Source of the DNA: Phycisphaerae bacterium
Lineage (GTDB): Bacteria > Planctomycetota > Phycisphaerae > Phycisphaerales > UBA1924
NCBI GenBank assembly: GCA_002706885.1
Contig: PAKY01000118.1
Span: 1-41,947 of the forward strand
Direction of reading: 5' to 3'
Length of the DNA: 41,947 bases
Part shown: positions 16,473 through 25,376 of the stretch, one piece after another
Position numbering within the stretch: the stretch's first letter is position 1
Layout of the letters: each line of letters begins with the position of its first letter
Made by a program: the position numbers and the translations under genes
Notes under the pieces: model-generated
Told to the model about the DNA's origin: nothing
What the model saw: only the letters and a program-made list of their open reading frames with translations
Database searches by the model: none

Positions 16473-17402
16473 ATGCTCGACGTTATCGCCCGACTCCGAG
16501 ACAACATCGCCCGCATCTACATGGGCGAACCCGACGCCATCGACCGCGTCATCGCCTGCCTGATCGCTCGAGGCCATGCGCTGATCGAGGACGTCCCGGG
16601 CGTCGGAAAAACCGTCCTCGCTTCGGCCGTCGCGAAGAGCGTCGACTGCCAGTTCAGCCGCATCCAGCTCACGCCCGACCTGCTCCCGAGCGACATCCTG
16701 GGCGTCACGGTCTTCGATCGCGAAGGGTCGCGCTTCGTCTTCAAGCCCGGTCCCATCTTCGCCAACGTCATCCTCGCCGACGAAATCAACCGAACGCCGC
16801 CCCGTACCCAAACCGCGCTCCTCGAGGCGATGAGCGATGGCAGTGTCTCGATCGACGGCGAGGTTCGTGTACTCGAACAACCGTTCATCGTCCTCGCTAC
16901 GCAGAATCCCCGAGAGTTCGAGGGCACCTACCCGCTGCCGGAGAACCAGCTCGACCGCTTCCTCATGCGCCTCAGCTTGGGCTACCCGTCCGCGCGGAAT
17001 GAGATGGAGCTTCTCGACGTCCGCCCCGCGCAGACGCTCCTCAGCGAGCTCACTCCCGTCCTCAGCCGCCAGGACGTCGTTGATCTCCAGCGCAGCGTCG
17101 ACAGCGTCAGAATGGCCCCCGCCGTCCGTGAACACATCGTCACGTTCGCCCGCGCCACGCGCGAGCACCCAGACCTCCGCGTCGGCCTCTCACCCCGCGG
17201 CAGCCTCGCCCTCGCGCAGACAGCCCGCGCCACCGCCCTCATGGCCGGCCGCGACCACGTCATCGCCGAGGACGTCATCGACAACATCACCGCCGTCTGC
17301 GCCCACCGGGTGATCCCCGCTGCCTCTGCCGATCTGGGTTCCTTCGACACAGCCGCCGAAGTCCTCATGGACGTCCTCCAGACCGTTGACGCCCCCGTCT
17401 GA
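16473..17402 (+). CDS. MoxR-family AAA+ ATPase
   Basis: 309 residues, typical for MoxR. Walker A is EDVPGVGKT (39-47) and Walker B VILADEIN (99-106). The family-specific stretch ATQNPREFEGTYPLPENQLD contains sensor 1, and DLRVGLSPRGSLAL contains the C-terminal arginine finger region. MoxR proteins are chaperone-like ATPases that usually act with VWA and DUF58 proteins encoded next door. Here the following genes are a CDGSH protein and unrelated membrane proteins, so the partner is not adjacent; the VWA protein at 10475-11476 is about 5 kb away on the other strand and is TonB-anchored. AAGAGG precedes the ATG by about 9 bases. Confidence 0.95.
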   Translation: MLDVIARLRDNIARIYMGEPDAIDRVIACLIARGHALIEDVPGVGKTVLASAVAKSVDCQFSRIQLTPDLLPSDILGVTVFDREGSRFVFKPGPIFANVILADEINRTPPRTQTALLEAMSDGSVSIDGEVRVLEQPFIVLATQNPREFEGTYPLPENQLDRFLMRLSLGYPSARNEMELLDVRPAQTLLSELTPVLSRQDVVDLQRSVDSVRMAPAVREHIVTFARATREHPDLRVGLSPRGSLALAQTARATALMAGRDHVIAEDVIDNITAVCAHRVIPAASADLGSFDTAAEVLMDVLQTVDAPV

Positions 17403-17411
17403 CCCCTTCTC

Positions 17412-17442
17412 GGGTACGTCGGCTCCCCCGTAGCCCACACTT
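17412..17442. repeat. Degenerate copy of a REP-like palindromic element
   Basis: The 14 bases GGGTACGTCGGCTC are identical to the left end of the element at 32622-32695. After a decayed centre, AGCC and ACACTT also match in the same order. It lies just after the moxR stop. The palindrome is broken here by a run of C, so the copy looks decayed. Confidence 0.5.
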
Positions 17443-17476
17443 CTCCGCTCGTTTCTCCTCTCGTCAGGAGCCGCCG

Positions 17477-17683
17477 ATGGCCCGCCTCGTCCGCCACGAA
17501 CTCGACGCCCCCGTCCGCATCGATCCGCAGGACAAGCCGATCTTCGTCTGCGCATGCGGCATCTCGCGCAAATTCCCGCTCTGCGACGGCAGCCACAAGA
17601 ACTGCAAGTCGGAGCAGCCGGGCAAGCTCTACGTCTACGACAAGGAATCGGGCGACATCGTCGAAGAACGCGACGACGCCTGA
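17477..17683 (+). CDS. CDGSH iron-sulfur domain protein
   Basis: 68 residues, almost nothing but one CDGSH domain. The 2Fe-2S ligands follow the family pattern C-x-C-x2-S-x3-P-x-CDGSH: Cys25, Cys27, Cys36 and His40 in CACGISRKFPLCDGSH. Three Cys and one His make a redox-active, somewhat labile cluster, as in mitoNEET relatives. There is no membrane anchor, so it is a soluble cytoplasmic electron-transfer or cluster-transfer protein; its partners are not evident. AGGAG precedes the ATG by about 7 bases. It follows moxR by 74 bases, across a decayed repeat, and converges with the UPF0316 gene. Confidence 0.95.
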   Translation: MARLVRHELDAPVRIDPQDKPIFVCACGISRKFPLCDGSHKNCKSEQPGKLYVYDKESGDIVEERDDA

Positions 17684-17703
17684 TCCAGCTCGGCGCTGAC
17701 CGC

Positions 17704-18267
17704 CTACTTCAGAATCGGAACCACGCGCTCCCACGACCGCCGAGCAAACCGGCTGTACGTGAAGTCGCCGCCATCCGCCCGGTCCACGCGCTCGACCGTG
17801 ACGAACGAATCAGGGGCCAGATCCGAGAGCATTTCTTGCAGCGCCCGCAGACGCCGACGCTTCACGACAAGGAAGCTCACCTCGACAGGCCCCCGCATCC
17901 CGCCGCCGTTGAGGCGCGTGACACGGAACCCACGCAGTCGAAGCTCGCTCGCCACATCGACGTTCTGATCCGGGTTAATCACCCGCACCGTCCGCAGCCC
18001 GATCGCCAGCTTGTTCTCGAGCCACATGCCGACGAGGATGCCCGTCGAATACCCGCCGGCGTAACCAATCACCGCAAACGGGTTCGAGATGTACTTGAAC
18101 GCCCATCCCGCCGCGACGAGCCAGATCACGACCTCAAAGAACCCGAGCGTCACGGCGAGCCACTTGTGGCCCGACACAACGATCATCGTCCGCACCGTTC
18201 CGACCGAGACATCCCCGATCCGGGCGAAAAAGATCAGTATCGGAATCCACCAGGCCATCTCTTCCAT
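17704..18267 (-). CDS. UPF0316 membrane protein (DUF5698 plus DUF2179)
   Basis: 187 residues from ATG 18267 (MEEMAWWIPILIFFARI). A GTG at 18300 would add 11 residues, and neither start has a strong ribosome binding site. Three transmembrane helices occupy about residues 3-80, with the family phrase IFFARIGDVSVGTVRTMIVVSG in two parts and LGFFEVVIWLVA. A cytoplasmic DUF2179 domain fills about 95-180 (RLRGFRVTRLNGGGMRG, then VEVSFLVVKRRRL). The family is widespread and its function is unknown; the DUF2179 fold is shared with proteins proposed to bind small ligands. The assignment rests on clear motif matches. Confidence 0.88.
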   Translation of the reverse strand: MEEMAWWIPILIFFARIGDVSVGTVRTMIVVSGHKWLAVTLGFFEVVIWLVAAGWAFKYISNPFAVIGYAGGYSTGILVGMWLENKLAIGLRTVRVINPDQNVDVASELRLRGFRVTRLNGGGMRGPVEVSFLVVKRRRLRALQEMLSDLAPDSFVTVERVDRADGGDFTYSRFARRSWERVVPILK

Positions 18268-18336
18268 GAGCGTGGAGGGTAGATCGACTCGCCGCCCCAC
18301 CGCTCGCCAGTGTGATCGGAAACGACGAGGTCGGCG

Positions 18337-19104
18337 TCAGACGTTCCATGAAGTCAGGACGCCGCACTCCGGACATGTTCCGTCCTGGCCATCCAGGTCA
18401 TAGCCACAGCCCTGACACGCCCCCCGAGCCCGTCGCCTCCGCCGTCGCCAGACTCGGACCGCCGTCGGACCGAACCACGCCGTCATCGCGGCCGCGACGG
18501 CGCCCAGCATCCACACCCAAGCGTCCAAGACCCACGCGAACACGTCCACCCAGACCACCGCCGCCACCGCCTGCATTCGCGTGCCTGGAGAAGTTGCCGG
18601 CGGCGCTGCCCAGATCAGGTCCGCGAGCCACCCCGGCATCCGGATCGCGCGACCGTGGGTCCCCGAGAACTCGGTCGCTTCGAGCATCACATCCGCGAGC
18701 ACGTCCGCCGACGCCCCCTGCGCCCCGTCACCGTCCAACCACATCACACAATGCTCCGCCCAAGGCCGAACGGGCATCGTCCGCGAATACGCGCCGACAC
18801 CCAGGCTCACCTGGACGAGTTCCTCAGCGGACGACTCGTGACGCCTTCGGTCGGGAGCATCACCGCCCCGAATCGCGAACCCGTACGGCTCTATCCCAAA
18901 CCGGATCGAGCTCAACGAGACCGCGTCGCCGTTCGACATCACCGCGACCGCTCCACCCGCGGTCCCACGCCCGATCAACCCGACATCGAAACCGGGTCTC
19001 CAGAGCGAGACCGCGAGCACGCCGATGAACACGAATACGCCAATAACGACGCGCACGATCCAGTAGACCGCACGCCAAGCGACTCGAGTGTTCGTGCCAG
19101 TCAC
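18337..19104 (-). CDS. Membrane protein with a C-terminal zinc ribbon
   Basis: 255 residues from GTG 19104, chosen because the open frame further upstream runs into the neighbouring dehydrogenase gene. One transmembrane helix lies at about 12-34 (YWIVRVVIGVFVFIGVLAVSLW), then a ~130-residue extracytoplasmic domain. A second membrane segment at about 185-215 (VWVDVFAWVLDAWVWMLGAV) precedes a basic stretch (VRVWRRRRRRARG) and a terminal ribbon CQGCGYDLDG plus CPECG, which should lie in the cytoplasm. The ribbon is the same type as in the 15353-16324 protein but sits at the other end. No family is recognised for the extracytoplasmic domain. Confidence 0.8.
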   Translation of the reverse strand: MTGTNTRVAWRAVYWIVRVVIGVFVFIGVLAVSLWRPGFDVGLIGRGTAGGAVAVMSNGDAVSLSSIRFGIEPYGFAIRGGDAPDRRRHESSAEELVQVSLGVGAYSRTMPVRPWAEHCVMWLDGDGAQGASADVLADVMLEATEFSGTHGRAIRMPGWLADLIWAAPPATSPGTRMQAVAAVVWVDVFAWVLDAWVWMLGAVAAAMTAWFGPTAVRVWRRRRRRARGACQGCGYDLDGQDGTCPECGVLTSWNV

Positions 19105-19117
19105 GCCCCCAAGACTA

Positions 19118-22102
19118 TCAGGTCTCCGCCCGAGCCAAGGCGCCAGCCAACAACTCCACCGGATGCAGCGCCCGCCGCCCGGCTCCGTCATGAATCTGGT
19201 GCCGACAACTCGTCCCCGGCGCGACGATCGCCGCATCCTCACGACGCGCGTGTGGCAACACCCCCAGCTCCCCGATCCGCATCGACAGATCAAACCGCTC
19301 CTTGGTGTAACCGAAGCTCCCCGCCATCCCGCAGCACGTCGTATCAAGCATCCGAACGCGCCCGGGGAACGCTCGTTCGAGCACGCCCGCCGAACTCCCC
19401 GGCCCCCACAACGCCTTCTGATGACAGTGACCGTGCAGGAGGATCTCAGCCTCGGGCGCGTCGAACGTCGGAACCCGCGGATGGCTCTCCCATCGTTCGT
19501 TTAGGAACTGCTCAACAAGCGAAGACCGCGACGCGACGCGACGCCGCGCCTCGTCCGCGGACTTCAATTTCAATGACAGCCAGTCATCCTGCACCGCGCT
19601 AAGCACGCTCGGCTCAAGGAACAGGATCGCTTCAACACTCTCGTCCTCGGCGATCGGCCCAAGCGATGCAAGCTCCCGATCCGCAGACCTGATCGCGTCC
19701 TCAAGCAGCCCGAGCGACATGCACGCCCGCCCCGCGTCCCGCCCCCGATGGAGCCGAACCCGGTAGCCGAACGCCTCAAGCACCTCCCGCGCCGCAAGCC
19801 CGATACGAGGCTCGTTGTACGTCGTAAACGTGTCCCCATAGAGCACGACGACCGGAGCGTCCACTACAAGCCCCCGGCGCAAGCCTGGGGTTCCTACCCC
19901 CCACACCCTGTGCAACGGCCGCTCAAACCTCGGAAGACTCCGCCTCGGATCGAGCCCAAGCACCGCGTTCGCAACCGCCCGTGTCGGTCCGAACGTCCCG
20001 AAGAAGTTCGCCATCCCGGGCGACAGCGCGGCGATCGCGCTCAATTCATGGATCTTCCCGAAGATCCGCGAACGCAGCGGCGCCCCCTTCGTCCGGTACC
20101 GCTGCGCCGTGTATTCCGCCTTGAGCCTCGCAACGTCAACGTTGCTCGGGCACTCGCTCTTGCACGCCTTGCACGACAAGCACAGATCGAGCGTTGCGAT
20201 GGTCTCCGCGTCATCCCACGCCGGCGTGTCCGACCCGTCCGCGTTCAGCTGCCCGCTGATCGCAAGCCGCAACGCGTTGCCGCGCCCACGCGTTGCGTGC
20301 CGCTCGTCGAGCGTGCCCATATAGCTTGGGCACATGACCCCGCCCGCCTTCTTCCTGCACACTCCCGCGCCGTTGCACATCTCGACCGCGTGCGCAAAGT
20401 CCGTCTGATCGCCGTAGTCAAAATACGTGTTGACATCGGGAATGTGAATCTCGCGCCCGGGCGTCGGGTCGATCCGCGTCAACTCGTGGATCGTCTCGAT
20501 CGGCCTCGGATCAACGATGTTCCCCGGATTGAGCAGGTTCTTCGGGTCGAACACCGCTTTGACACGCCGAAACGCGTCCATGATCTCAGGCCCGTAGAAC
20601 GCGTCGAGCAGCGGCCCACGCACGCGACCGTCCCCGTGTTCACCGCTCATCACGCCGCCGAGTGACTTCGCCAGCGCCGCGACCTCGACCGCGATCCGCT
20701 CCATCGCGGCCGTGTCCGAATCACTCCGGAGGCTCAACAACGGTCGCACATGCAGCACTCCAACGCTCGCGTGCGCATAGAACGCGGCACGCGTCCCCTC
20801 CCGCTCGACGATCGCTCGGAACCCACGCACAAACTCCGCGAGCCGCTCGGGCGGCACCGCGTTGTCTTCAACGAATCCAAGCGGCTTCCGCTCGCCCGGG
20901 ATCCCGTGCAGGAGTGGCTCGCCCGCCTTCCGAAGCGCCCACGCCCGCTTCATCGCCACCTGATCGGTGTGCGTCTCGACCTGTCCCGCCGGGAACATCG
21001 AGCGGATTCGATCGAGCTTCGCCGCGACCTCCTCCGCCGACGCTCCGAAGTACTCGACGTAGTGAACCGCGTTCACCAGCGACCCGCCCGCCGGCCTCGG
21101 CAGCAACTCCACCGCCCCACGGTGCTCAATATTGTGCCGCGCGAGATCGATCACCAGGTCGTCAAGCAACTCCACCGCCGCAGGTCCGGTCTCGAGGATC
21201 GAGAGCAACGCGTCCATGGAGTCATCAAGCTCCGCGAACGCCACGACCGCGAGCCCCTTCGCCTTTGGGACCGGCTGCAACGCAAGCTCCGCCCCGAGCG
21301 TCACCGCGAGCGTGCCCTCCGAGCCGCAGATCAGGTGCGCAAGATTGACCGCGTCGATCCCGCCCGCGTCGAGATCATCGAGAATCATGTCCAGCGCGTA
21401 CCCCGCGTTGCGCCGACGCGTCTTCGGGAACCGCTCGCGGATCGGCCCTTCGACCGACCTCACAATCTCCGCCACCCGCTCCGTCAAATCGCGAACCACC
21501 GGATCTCGCGTCGCCGCTCCCTCGTCGAACGTCACCCTCCGCCCGTCGATGAGGCACACGTCGACCCCGAGCAGGCTCTCGGCCGTCCGCCCGTAGAGCA
21601 GCGAGTGAGCGCCCGCCGCGTTGTTCCCGATGCTCCCGCCGATCGTCGCATGCCGAGCCGTGCTCGGATCGGGGGCGAAGAACAGCCCCACCGACCGCAA
21701 CTCGTCATTGAGGTCCTCGATCGTGACCCCCGCCTCGACCCTGCACGTCCGACGGTCCGCGTCAACGCCATGCAGCCTCAGACAGCCCGCCGACAGATCA
21801 ACCACGACCGCCTGAGCCGTGCACTGACCCGCGAGGCTGGTCCCCCCGCCCCGCGGAAGGATCGGCAGACCGTTCTTATGGCAGAACCGCACCGCACGCG
21901 CCGCGTCTTCTGCGTCCGCCGGGATCACCACGCCGAGCGGCTCGACCTGGTAATGCGACGCGTCCGTCGCGTACAGCATCCGATCGTGCAAGCCGAAGCG
22001 CACCTCGCCCGCAACGGCGGCGGTCAGCCGGCGGGCGACGTCGGTCGGATCAAACGCAAGCGTGGCGGAGGAAGTCACGGCACACTGTAACGGTCTCGTC
22101 AC
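19118..22102 (-). CDS. FAD-linked oxidase fused to Fe-S and CCG domains (YdiJ/D-2-hydroxyglutarate dehydrogenase type)
   Basis: 994 residues, close to the ~1000-residue YdiJ-like proteins. In order: a PCMH-type FAD-binding domain (about 40-270, with PRGGGTSLAGQ at 83-93 and GGSIGNNAAG at 155-164); the FAD-oxidase C-terminal domain (about 275-530, including GVMSGEHGDG); Fe-S ligands Cys576, Cys582 and Cys591-Pro; and the ferredoxin motif Cys641-x2-Cys644-x2-Cys647-x3-Cys651-Pro. The C-terminal cysteine-rich domain has GHCHQKALWG and DTTCCGMAGSFGY. Such enzymes oxidise D-2-hydroxy acids (D-lactate, D-2-hydroxyglutarate) and pass electrons to the membrane pool. Substrate cannot be told from sequence alone. 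Both candidate starts, 22102 and 22078, are GTG without a good ribosome binding site. Confidence 0.93.
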   Translation of the reverse strand: MTRPLQCAVTSSATLAFDPTDVARRLTAAVAGEVRFGLHDRMLYATDASHYQVEPLGVVIPADAEDAARAVRFCHKNGLPILPRGGGTSLAGQCTAQAVVVDLSAGCLRLHGVDADRRTCRVEAGVTIEDLNDELRSVGLFFAPDPSTARHATIGGSIGNNAAGAHSLLYGRTAESLLGVDVCLIDGRRVTFDEGAATRDPVVRDLTERVAEIVRSVEGPIRERFPKTRRRNAGYALDMILDDLDAGGIDAVNLAHLICGSEGTLAVTLGAELALQPVPKAKGLAVVAFAELDDSMDALLSILETGPAAVELLDDLVIDLARHNIEHRGAVELLPRPAGGSLVNAVHYVEYFGASAEEVAAKLDRIRSMFPAGQVETHTDQVAMKRAWALRKAGEPLLHGIPGERKPLGFVEDNAVPPERLAEFVRGFRAIVEREGTRAAFYAHASVGVLHVRPLLSLRSDSDTAAMERIAVEVAALAKSLGGVMSGEHGDGRVRGPLLDAFYGPEIMDAFRRVKAVFDPKNLLNPGNIVDPRPIETIHELTRIDPTPGREIHIPDVNTYFDYGDQTDFAHAVEMCNGAGVCRKKAGGVMCPSYMGTLDERHATRGRGNALRLAISGQLNADGSDTPAWDDAETIATLDLCLSCKACKSECPSNVDVARLKAEYTAQRYRTKGAPLRSRIFGKIHELSAIAALSPGMANFFGTFGPTRAVANAVLGLDPRRSLPRFERPLHRVWGVGTPGLRRGLVVDAPVVVLYGDTFTTYNEPRIGLAAREVLEAFGYRVRLHRGRDAGRACMSLGLLEDAIRSADRELASLGPIAEDESVEAILFLEPSVLSAVQDDWLSLKLKSADEARRRVASRSSLVEQFLNERWESHPRVPTFDAPEAEILLHGHCHQKALWGPGSSAGVLERAFPGRVRMLDTTCCGMAGSFGYTKERFDLSMRIGELGVLPHARREDAAIVAPGTSCRHQIHDGAGRRALHPVELLAGALARAET

Positions 22103-22142
22103 GCGTCATATCGGCATGAAGCCGCGGACGTTCGGGGGCGGT

Positions 22143-22158
22143 ATCGCTCTATAGCGAT
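22143..22158. promoter_or_regulatory. Short inverted repeat upstream of the DUF4139 gene
   Basis: ATCGCT and AGCGAT flank CTAT, ending 8 bases before the GGAGG ribosome binding site of the gene at 22180. It could be a small operator or a leader hairpin in the 77-base divergent region. Six-base arms occur readily by chance. Confidence 0.25.
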
Positions 22159-22179
22159 CAGTAAACGGAGGCATCGCCC

Positions 22180-24234
22180 ATGACCAACCGACTCGCACAG
22201 CTCAGGCTCATCCTCGCCGCGGGCGCCGCGGCGTCCATCCTTGCGCCCCTCACACCAGCCGCCCTCGCTCAGGCCGCCGATATCGACCTTTCTCGCGTCA
22301 CCCTCTACCGATCGGGCGTCGGCTTCTTCGAGATGCGCGGAAACGTACAGGACGACGCCGACGTCACCCTGACGTTCGACGCAGGCCAGATCAACGACAT
22401 CCTGAAGAGCCTCGTCCTCCTCGACCTCTCCGGAGGCCAGATCGAGGCCGTCGGGTACGACTCCGACGAACCCCTCTCCAAGCGACTCGCGGGATTCGGG
22501 CTCGATATCTCCGACAACCCCTCCCTCCAGGACATCCTCGCCCGCCTCCGAGGCGAACGGGTCAGGATCGCCACACTCGATTCGACGCATACGGGGACCG
22601 TGCTCGGCACCGAGAAGCGGACGATCGCGGAGGACCAACAGTCGATCGAGCAGTGGTTCGTTACCCTCCTCACCGACCAGGGCGTCATCCCCCTCCGCGT
22701 CAGCGCCATCGATCGGCTCGAGATCCTCAACGACAAGCTCGCGAGCGAACTCAACCTCGCCCTCGCGGCGATGGCCAAGCAGCGCGGCGCCGACCGCCGT
22801 GGCGTCGACCTCCGCTTCCGAGGCGCCGGCGCCCGTCAGGTCGTCGTCGGCTACGTCCACGAGTCGCCCGTCTGGAAGACCAGCTACCGCCTCGTCCTCC
22901 CCGAGTCAGAAGGCTCCCCCGCACAGCTCCAGGGCTGGGCCATCGTCGAAAACACCACCAACGACGACTGGGAAGACGTCACCCTCAGCCTCGTCTCGGG
23001 CCGTCCCGTCAGCTTCACGATGGATCTCGCCGACCCGGTCTTCCTCGACCGCCCTTCGCTCCCGGTCCCCGTTGAAATCGCCGCGGCGCCTGAGGAATAC
23101 GAGGCCGTCTCGTCCCCTGCCCGCAAGTCCGCGAGTTCACGAAGGCTGTCCGGGAGAATCTCCGCCGATCGGCCGCAGAGCGAGATGGCCAGCGGAGACT
23201 CCTATATGTCGTTCGACGGTATGGCCGATTATGCCCCCGCCCCCCAGGCTACGGCTCAGGAGATCGGTGAGGTCTTCCAATACACCCTCGACCTCCCGGT
23301 CACGATCGAACGCCAACGCTCGGCGATGCTCCCCATCCTCTCCGCGCCCGTCGAGGCACGTCGCGTGAGCATCTACCGCACCAACGACGGCAGCCCCCAC
23401 CCGATGCGCGGGGCTGAGATCACCAACTCGAGTGGCCTCCGCCTCCTGCCCGGCCCGATCAGCGTCTTCGACTCGGGCGACGCCGCCTCCGCGTACACGG
23501 GCGACGCGACCATCACCCACATCGCCGAAGACGAGGATCGCCTCCTCAGCTACGCCGTCGATCTCGACGTCACCGTCTCGACCGAGCTCGACCAGACCCA
23601 GCGCATCGACCGTGTCTCCATCGTCCGAGGCACGCTGATCCGCCAGTTGAGCCGCGAGTGGACCCAGCGATACACGGTCTCAAACGTCGACCAGAAGCGC
23701 AATCGAACGATCATCCTCGAAACACCCAAGGCGCCCGGCTGGGATCTCCAGGCGCCGAGCAAGCCCACCGACACCACCAACAACACCGAACGCTTCGAGA
23801 TCGAAGTCGCCCCGGGCGGATCGGAAGAACTCGAGATCGTGCGAACCCGCACCGACCGAACGAGCGTCGACATCACCAGCTTCGACCTCGGCGAACTCCA
23901 GAGCCTCTCCCGCCAGGGCAAGGTCTCCCGCGACGTCCTCAACGCCGCCCAGAAGGCCCGCGACCTCCAGGCCGCTGTCAACGCGGCGCAACAGCGCGTG
24001 AACGACCTCGAGCGGGAACGCAACGAGATCACCTCTGAACAGGATCGCATCCGTCAGGACATGGAAGCCGTGAGCGATTCGAGCAGCCTCTACAAGCGAT
24101 ACCTCGACAAGCTCAACGACCAGGAGGACCGCTTCGAGCAACTCGGCCGCGAGATCGACGATGCTCGCCGGGACTACGACCGCCGCCTCGAAGCGCTCCG
24201 TTCCTTCATAGCTGGCCTCGGCGACATCGCCTGA
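22180..24234 (+). CDS. Exported DUF4139-domain protein
   Basis: 684 residues with a signal peptide (LILAAGAAASILAPLTPAALA). The N-terminal domain (about 36-215) includes VTLYRSGVGFFEM and a module around VRIATLDSTHTGTVLG. The DUF4139 domain follows, marked by VVGYVHESPVWKTSYRLVL (about 222-240) and WAIVENTTNDDWEDVTLSLV (about 254-273). A Ser/Ala-rich linker (about 305-350) interrupts it. The C-terminal 90 residues are a coiled coil with the family-like SSLYKRYLDKLNDQEDRFEQ. Members are secreted or envelope proteins without an established activity. GGAGG lies 8 bases before the ATG. A strong terminator follows the stop, so this is a single-gene unit. Confidence 0.92.
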   Translation: MTNRLAQLRLILAAGAAASILAPLTPAALAQAADIDLSRVTLYRSGVGFFEMRGNVQDDADVTLTFDAGQINDILKSLVLLDLSGGQIEAVGYDSDEPLSKRLAGFGLDISDNPSLQDILARLRGERVRIATLDSTHTGTVLGTEKRTIAEDQQSIEQWFVTLLTDQGVIPLRVSAIDRLEILNDKLASELNLALAAMAKQRGADRRGVDLRFRGAGARQVVVGYVHESPVWKTSYRLVLPESEGSPAQLQGWAIVENTTNDDWEDVTLSLVSGRPVSFTMDLADPVFLDRPSLPVPVEIAAAPEEYEAVSSPARKSASSRRLSGRISADRPQSEMASGDSYMSFDGMADYAPAPQATAQEIGEVFQYTLDLPVTIERQRSAMLPILSAPVEARRVSIYRTNDGSPHPMRGAEITNSSGLRLLPGPISVFDSGDAASAYTGDATITHIAEDEDRLLSYAVDLDVTVSTELDQTQRIDRVSIVRGTLIRQLSREWTQRYTVSNVDQKRNRTIILETPKAPGWDLQAPSKPTDTTNNTERFEIEVAPGGSEELEIVRTRTDRTSVDITSFDLGELQSLSRQGKVSRDVLNAAQKARDLQAAVNAAQQRVNDLERERNEITSEQDRIRQDMEAVSDSSSLYKRYLDKLNDQEDRFEQLGREIDDARRDYDRRLEALRSFIAGLGDIA

Positions 24235-24275
24235 CCAGCGCACGTCGTCCGGCTTCATGACACATCCTTGCGCAC

Positions 24276-24310
24276 AAAAAACCCCGGCTCGCGAGAGCCG
24301 GGGTTTTCTT
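24276..24310. terminator. Bidirectional intrinsic terminator
   Basis: A perfect 9-base stem (CCCCGGCTC at 24282-24290, GAGCCGGGG at 24295-24303) with a GCGA loop is flanked by AAAAAA on the left and TTTTCTT on the right. It lies between the convergent DUF4139 and prepilin-like genes and can end transcription from both. Confidence 0.93.
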
Positions 24311-24338
24311 ATCGATCAACCGAAACCGTGAACTCGGA

Positions 24339-25376
24339 TCAGTCCTCGAAGTTCGCGATCTGCGGCGCGCCGGTGCTGAGGTTCGTGCCGACCACGCGGG
24401 CGTAGCTGACGAGCAGCGTGTTGCGCTGGTCCCAGCTCGTCTGCGAGTTGTTGCCCGTCCCGGTCAGGCCGCGGCGAAGCTCCATGCCGTCGAAGTTGCT
24501 CTCGTTCTCGAAGAGGTTGTCAGCAACCGTACGGTCCTGCGCCTGAAGGGCCGTGCTGGTCATGTTCATGATGACCGAGTCGGGGTTCGGCTGACGCTCG
24601 AAGTCGACGTGGTTGTCGTTGTAGCCGATCAGGCCTTCCCACGAGGTCCGGCTGCCGTGCAGACGCAGGCGGTTGCTCTCCAGCCCGGGAGGGGTCTGGA
24701 TCATCTGCGTGCCGTTGAGCCCCCAACCCATCGTGTCCTGGCCGGGCATCTCGGTGGTGGTGAGCTGCCACGACGCGCTGGCGCCAGTGCCCGACTTGGT
24801 GTAGTCCGGACCACGGTTACCGAGAGCGGCCTCGGTCGCCGAGAACGTGTTCGCCCACTGGTTGCGGCGGGCGCCGAAGGTCGGGAGGTGGGCGTAGCTG
24901 AAGTTCGACAGGTTGAAATTCGGGTCCCAGAGCGCGAGCTGACGCTGCTGCTGGTTGGTGATCGCGCTGGGCTCGTCAAACTCGTAGTCGTCATCGACCG
25001 AGATCTGGGTGTTCGGCTCGGTCGGGCCGACGCAGATCTCGGGCGTGAAGAAGCCCTGGTGGATCAGGATCGCGAAGATGTTGTCCGTGGTGTCCTTCTG
25101 GAAACCCTGGGTCACGTTCGCGTCCGTCTGCGAGTTGATGGTGTTGCCAGCAGTGTCGAGGCGGCTCGGCAGCGGGTAACGGTCGTCGTTGTTGCCCGCG
25201 AAGATCACCATGCCCTGCATGATGCCACGGACCTGGGTCGAATCCTGGAGCTGCTGGGCGCTGCGACGGGCCTTGCCGAGCGCGGGCAGCAGGATACCGA
25301 TGAGCAGCGCGATGATCGCGATGACCACCAGCAGCTCGATGAGGGTGAAGCCACCCTTGCGATGCGTGCGATTCAT
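24339..25376 (-). CDS. Type IV prepilin-like protein (N-terminal cleavage/methylation domain)
   Basis: 345 residues from ATG 25376, chosen because AAGGAG stands 6 bases upstream and the prepilin signal follows directly. The N-terminus is MNRTHRKGGFTLIELLVVIA; cleavage by a prepilin peptidase would fall after Gly9, leaving Phe1 and Glu5. The hydrophobic spine continues to LLIGILLPALGKARR. The rest is polar, rich in Asn, Gln and Thr, with a phrase YNDNHVDFERQ that recalls the "DGHV" segment of planctomycete DUF1559 proteins, though I do not see the usual H-x9-DG ending. Such genes are multiplied in planctomycetes and their proteins are pseudopilins of type II secretion or type IV pilus machines. 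It has its own leader and terminator. Confidence 0.93.
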   Translation of the reverse strand: MNRTHRKGGFTLIELLVVIAIIALLIGILLPALGKARRSAQQLQDSTQVRGIMQGMVIFAGNNDDRYPLPSRLDTAGNTINSQTDANVTQGFQKDTTDNIFAILIHQGFFTPEICVGPTEPNTQISVDDDYEFDEPSAITNQQQRQLALWDPNFNLSNFSYAHLPTFGARRNQWANTFSATEAALGNRGPDYTKSGTGASASWQLTTTEMPGQDTMGWGLNGTQMIQTPPGLESNRLRLHGSRTSWEGLIGYNDNHVDFERQPNPDSVIMNMTSTALQAQDRTVADNLFENESNFDGMELRRGLTGTGNNSQTSWDQRNTLLVSYARVVGTNLSTGAPQIANFED

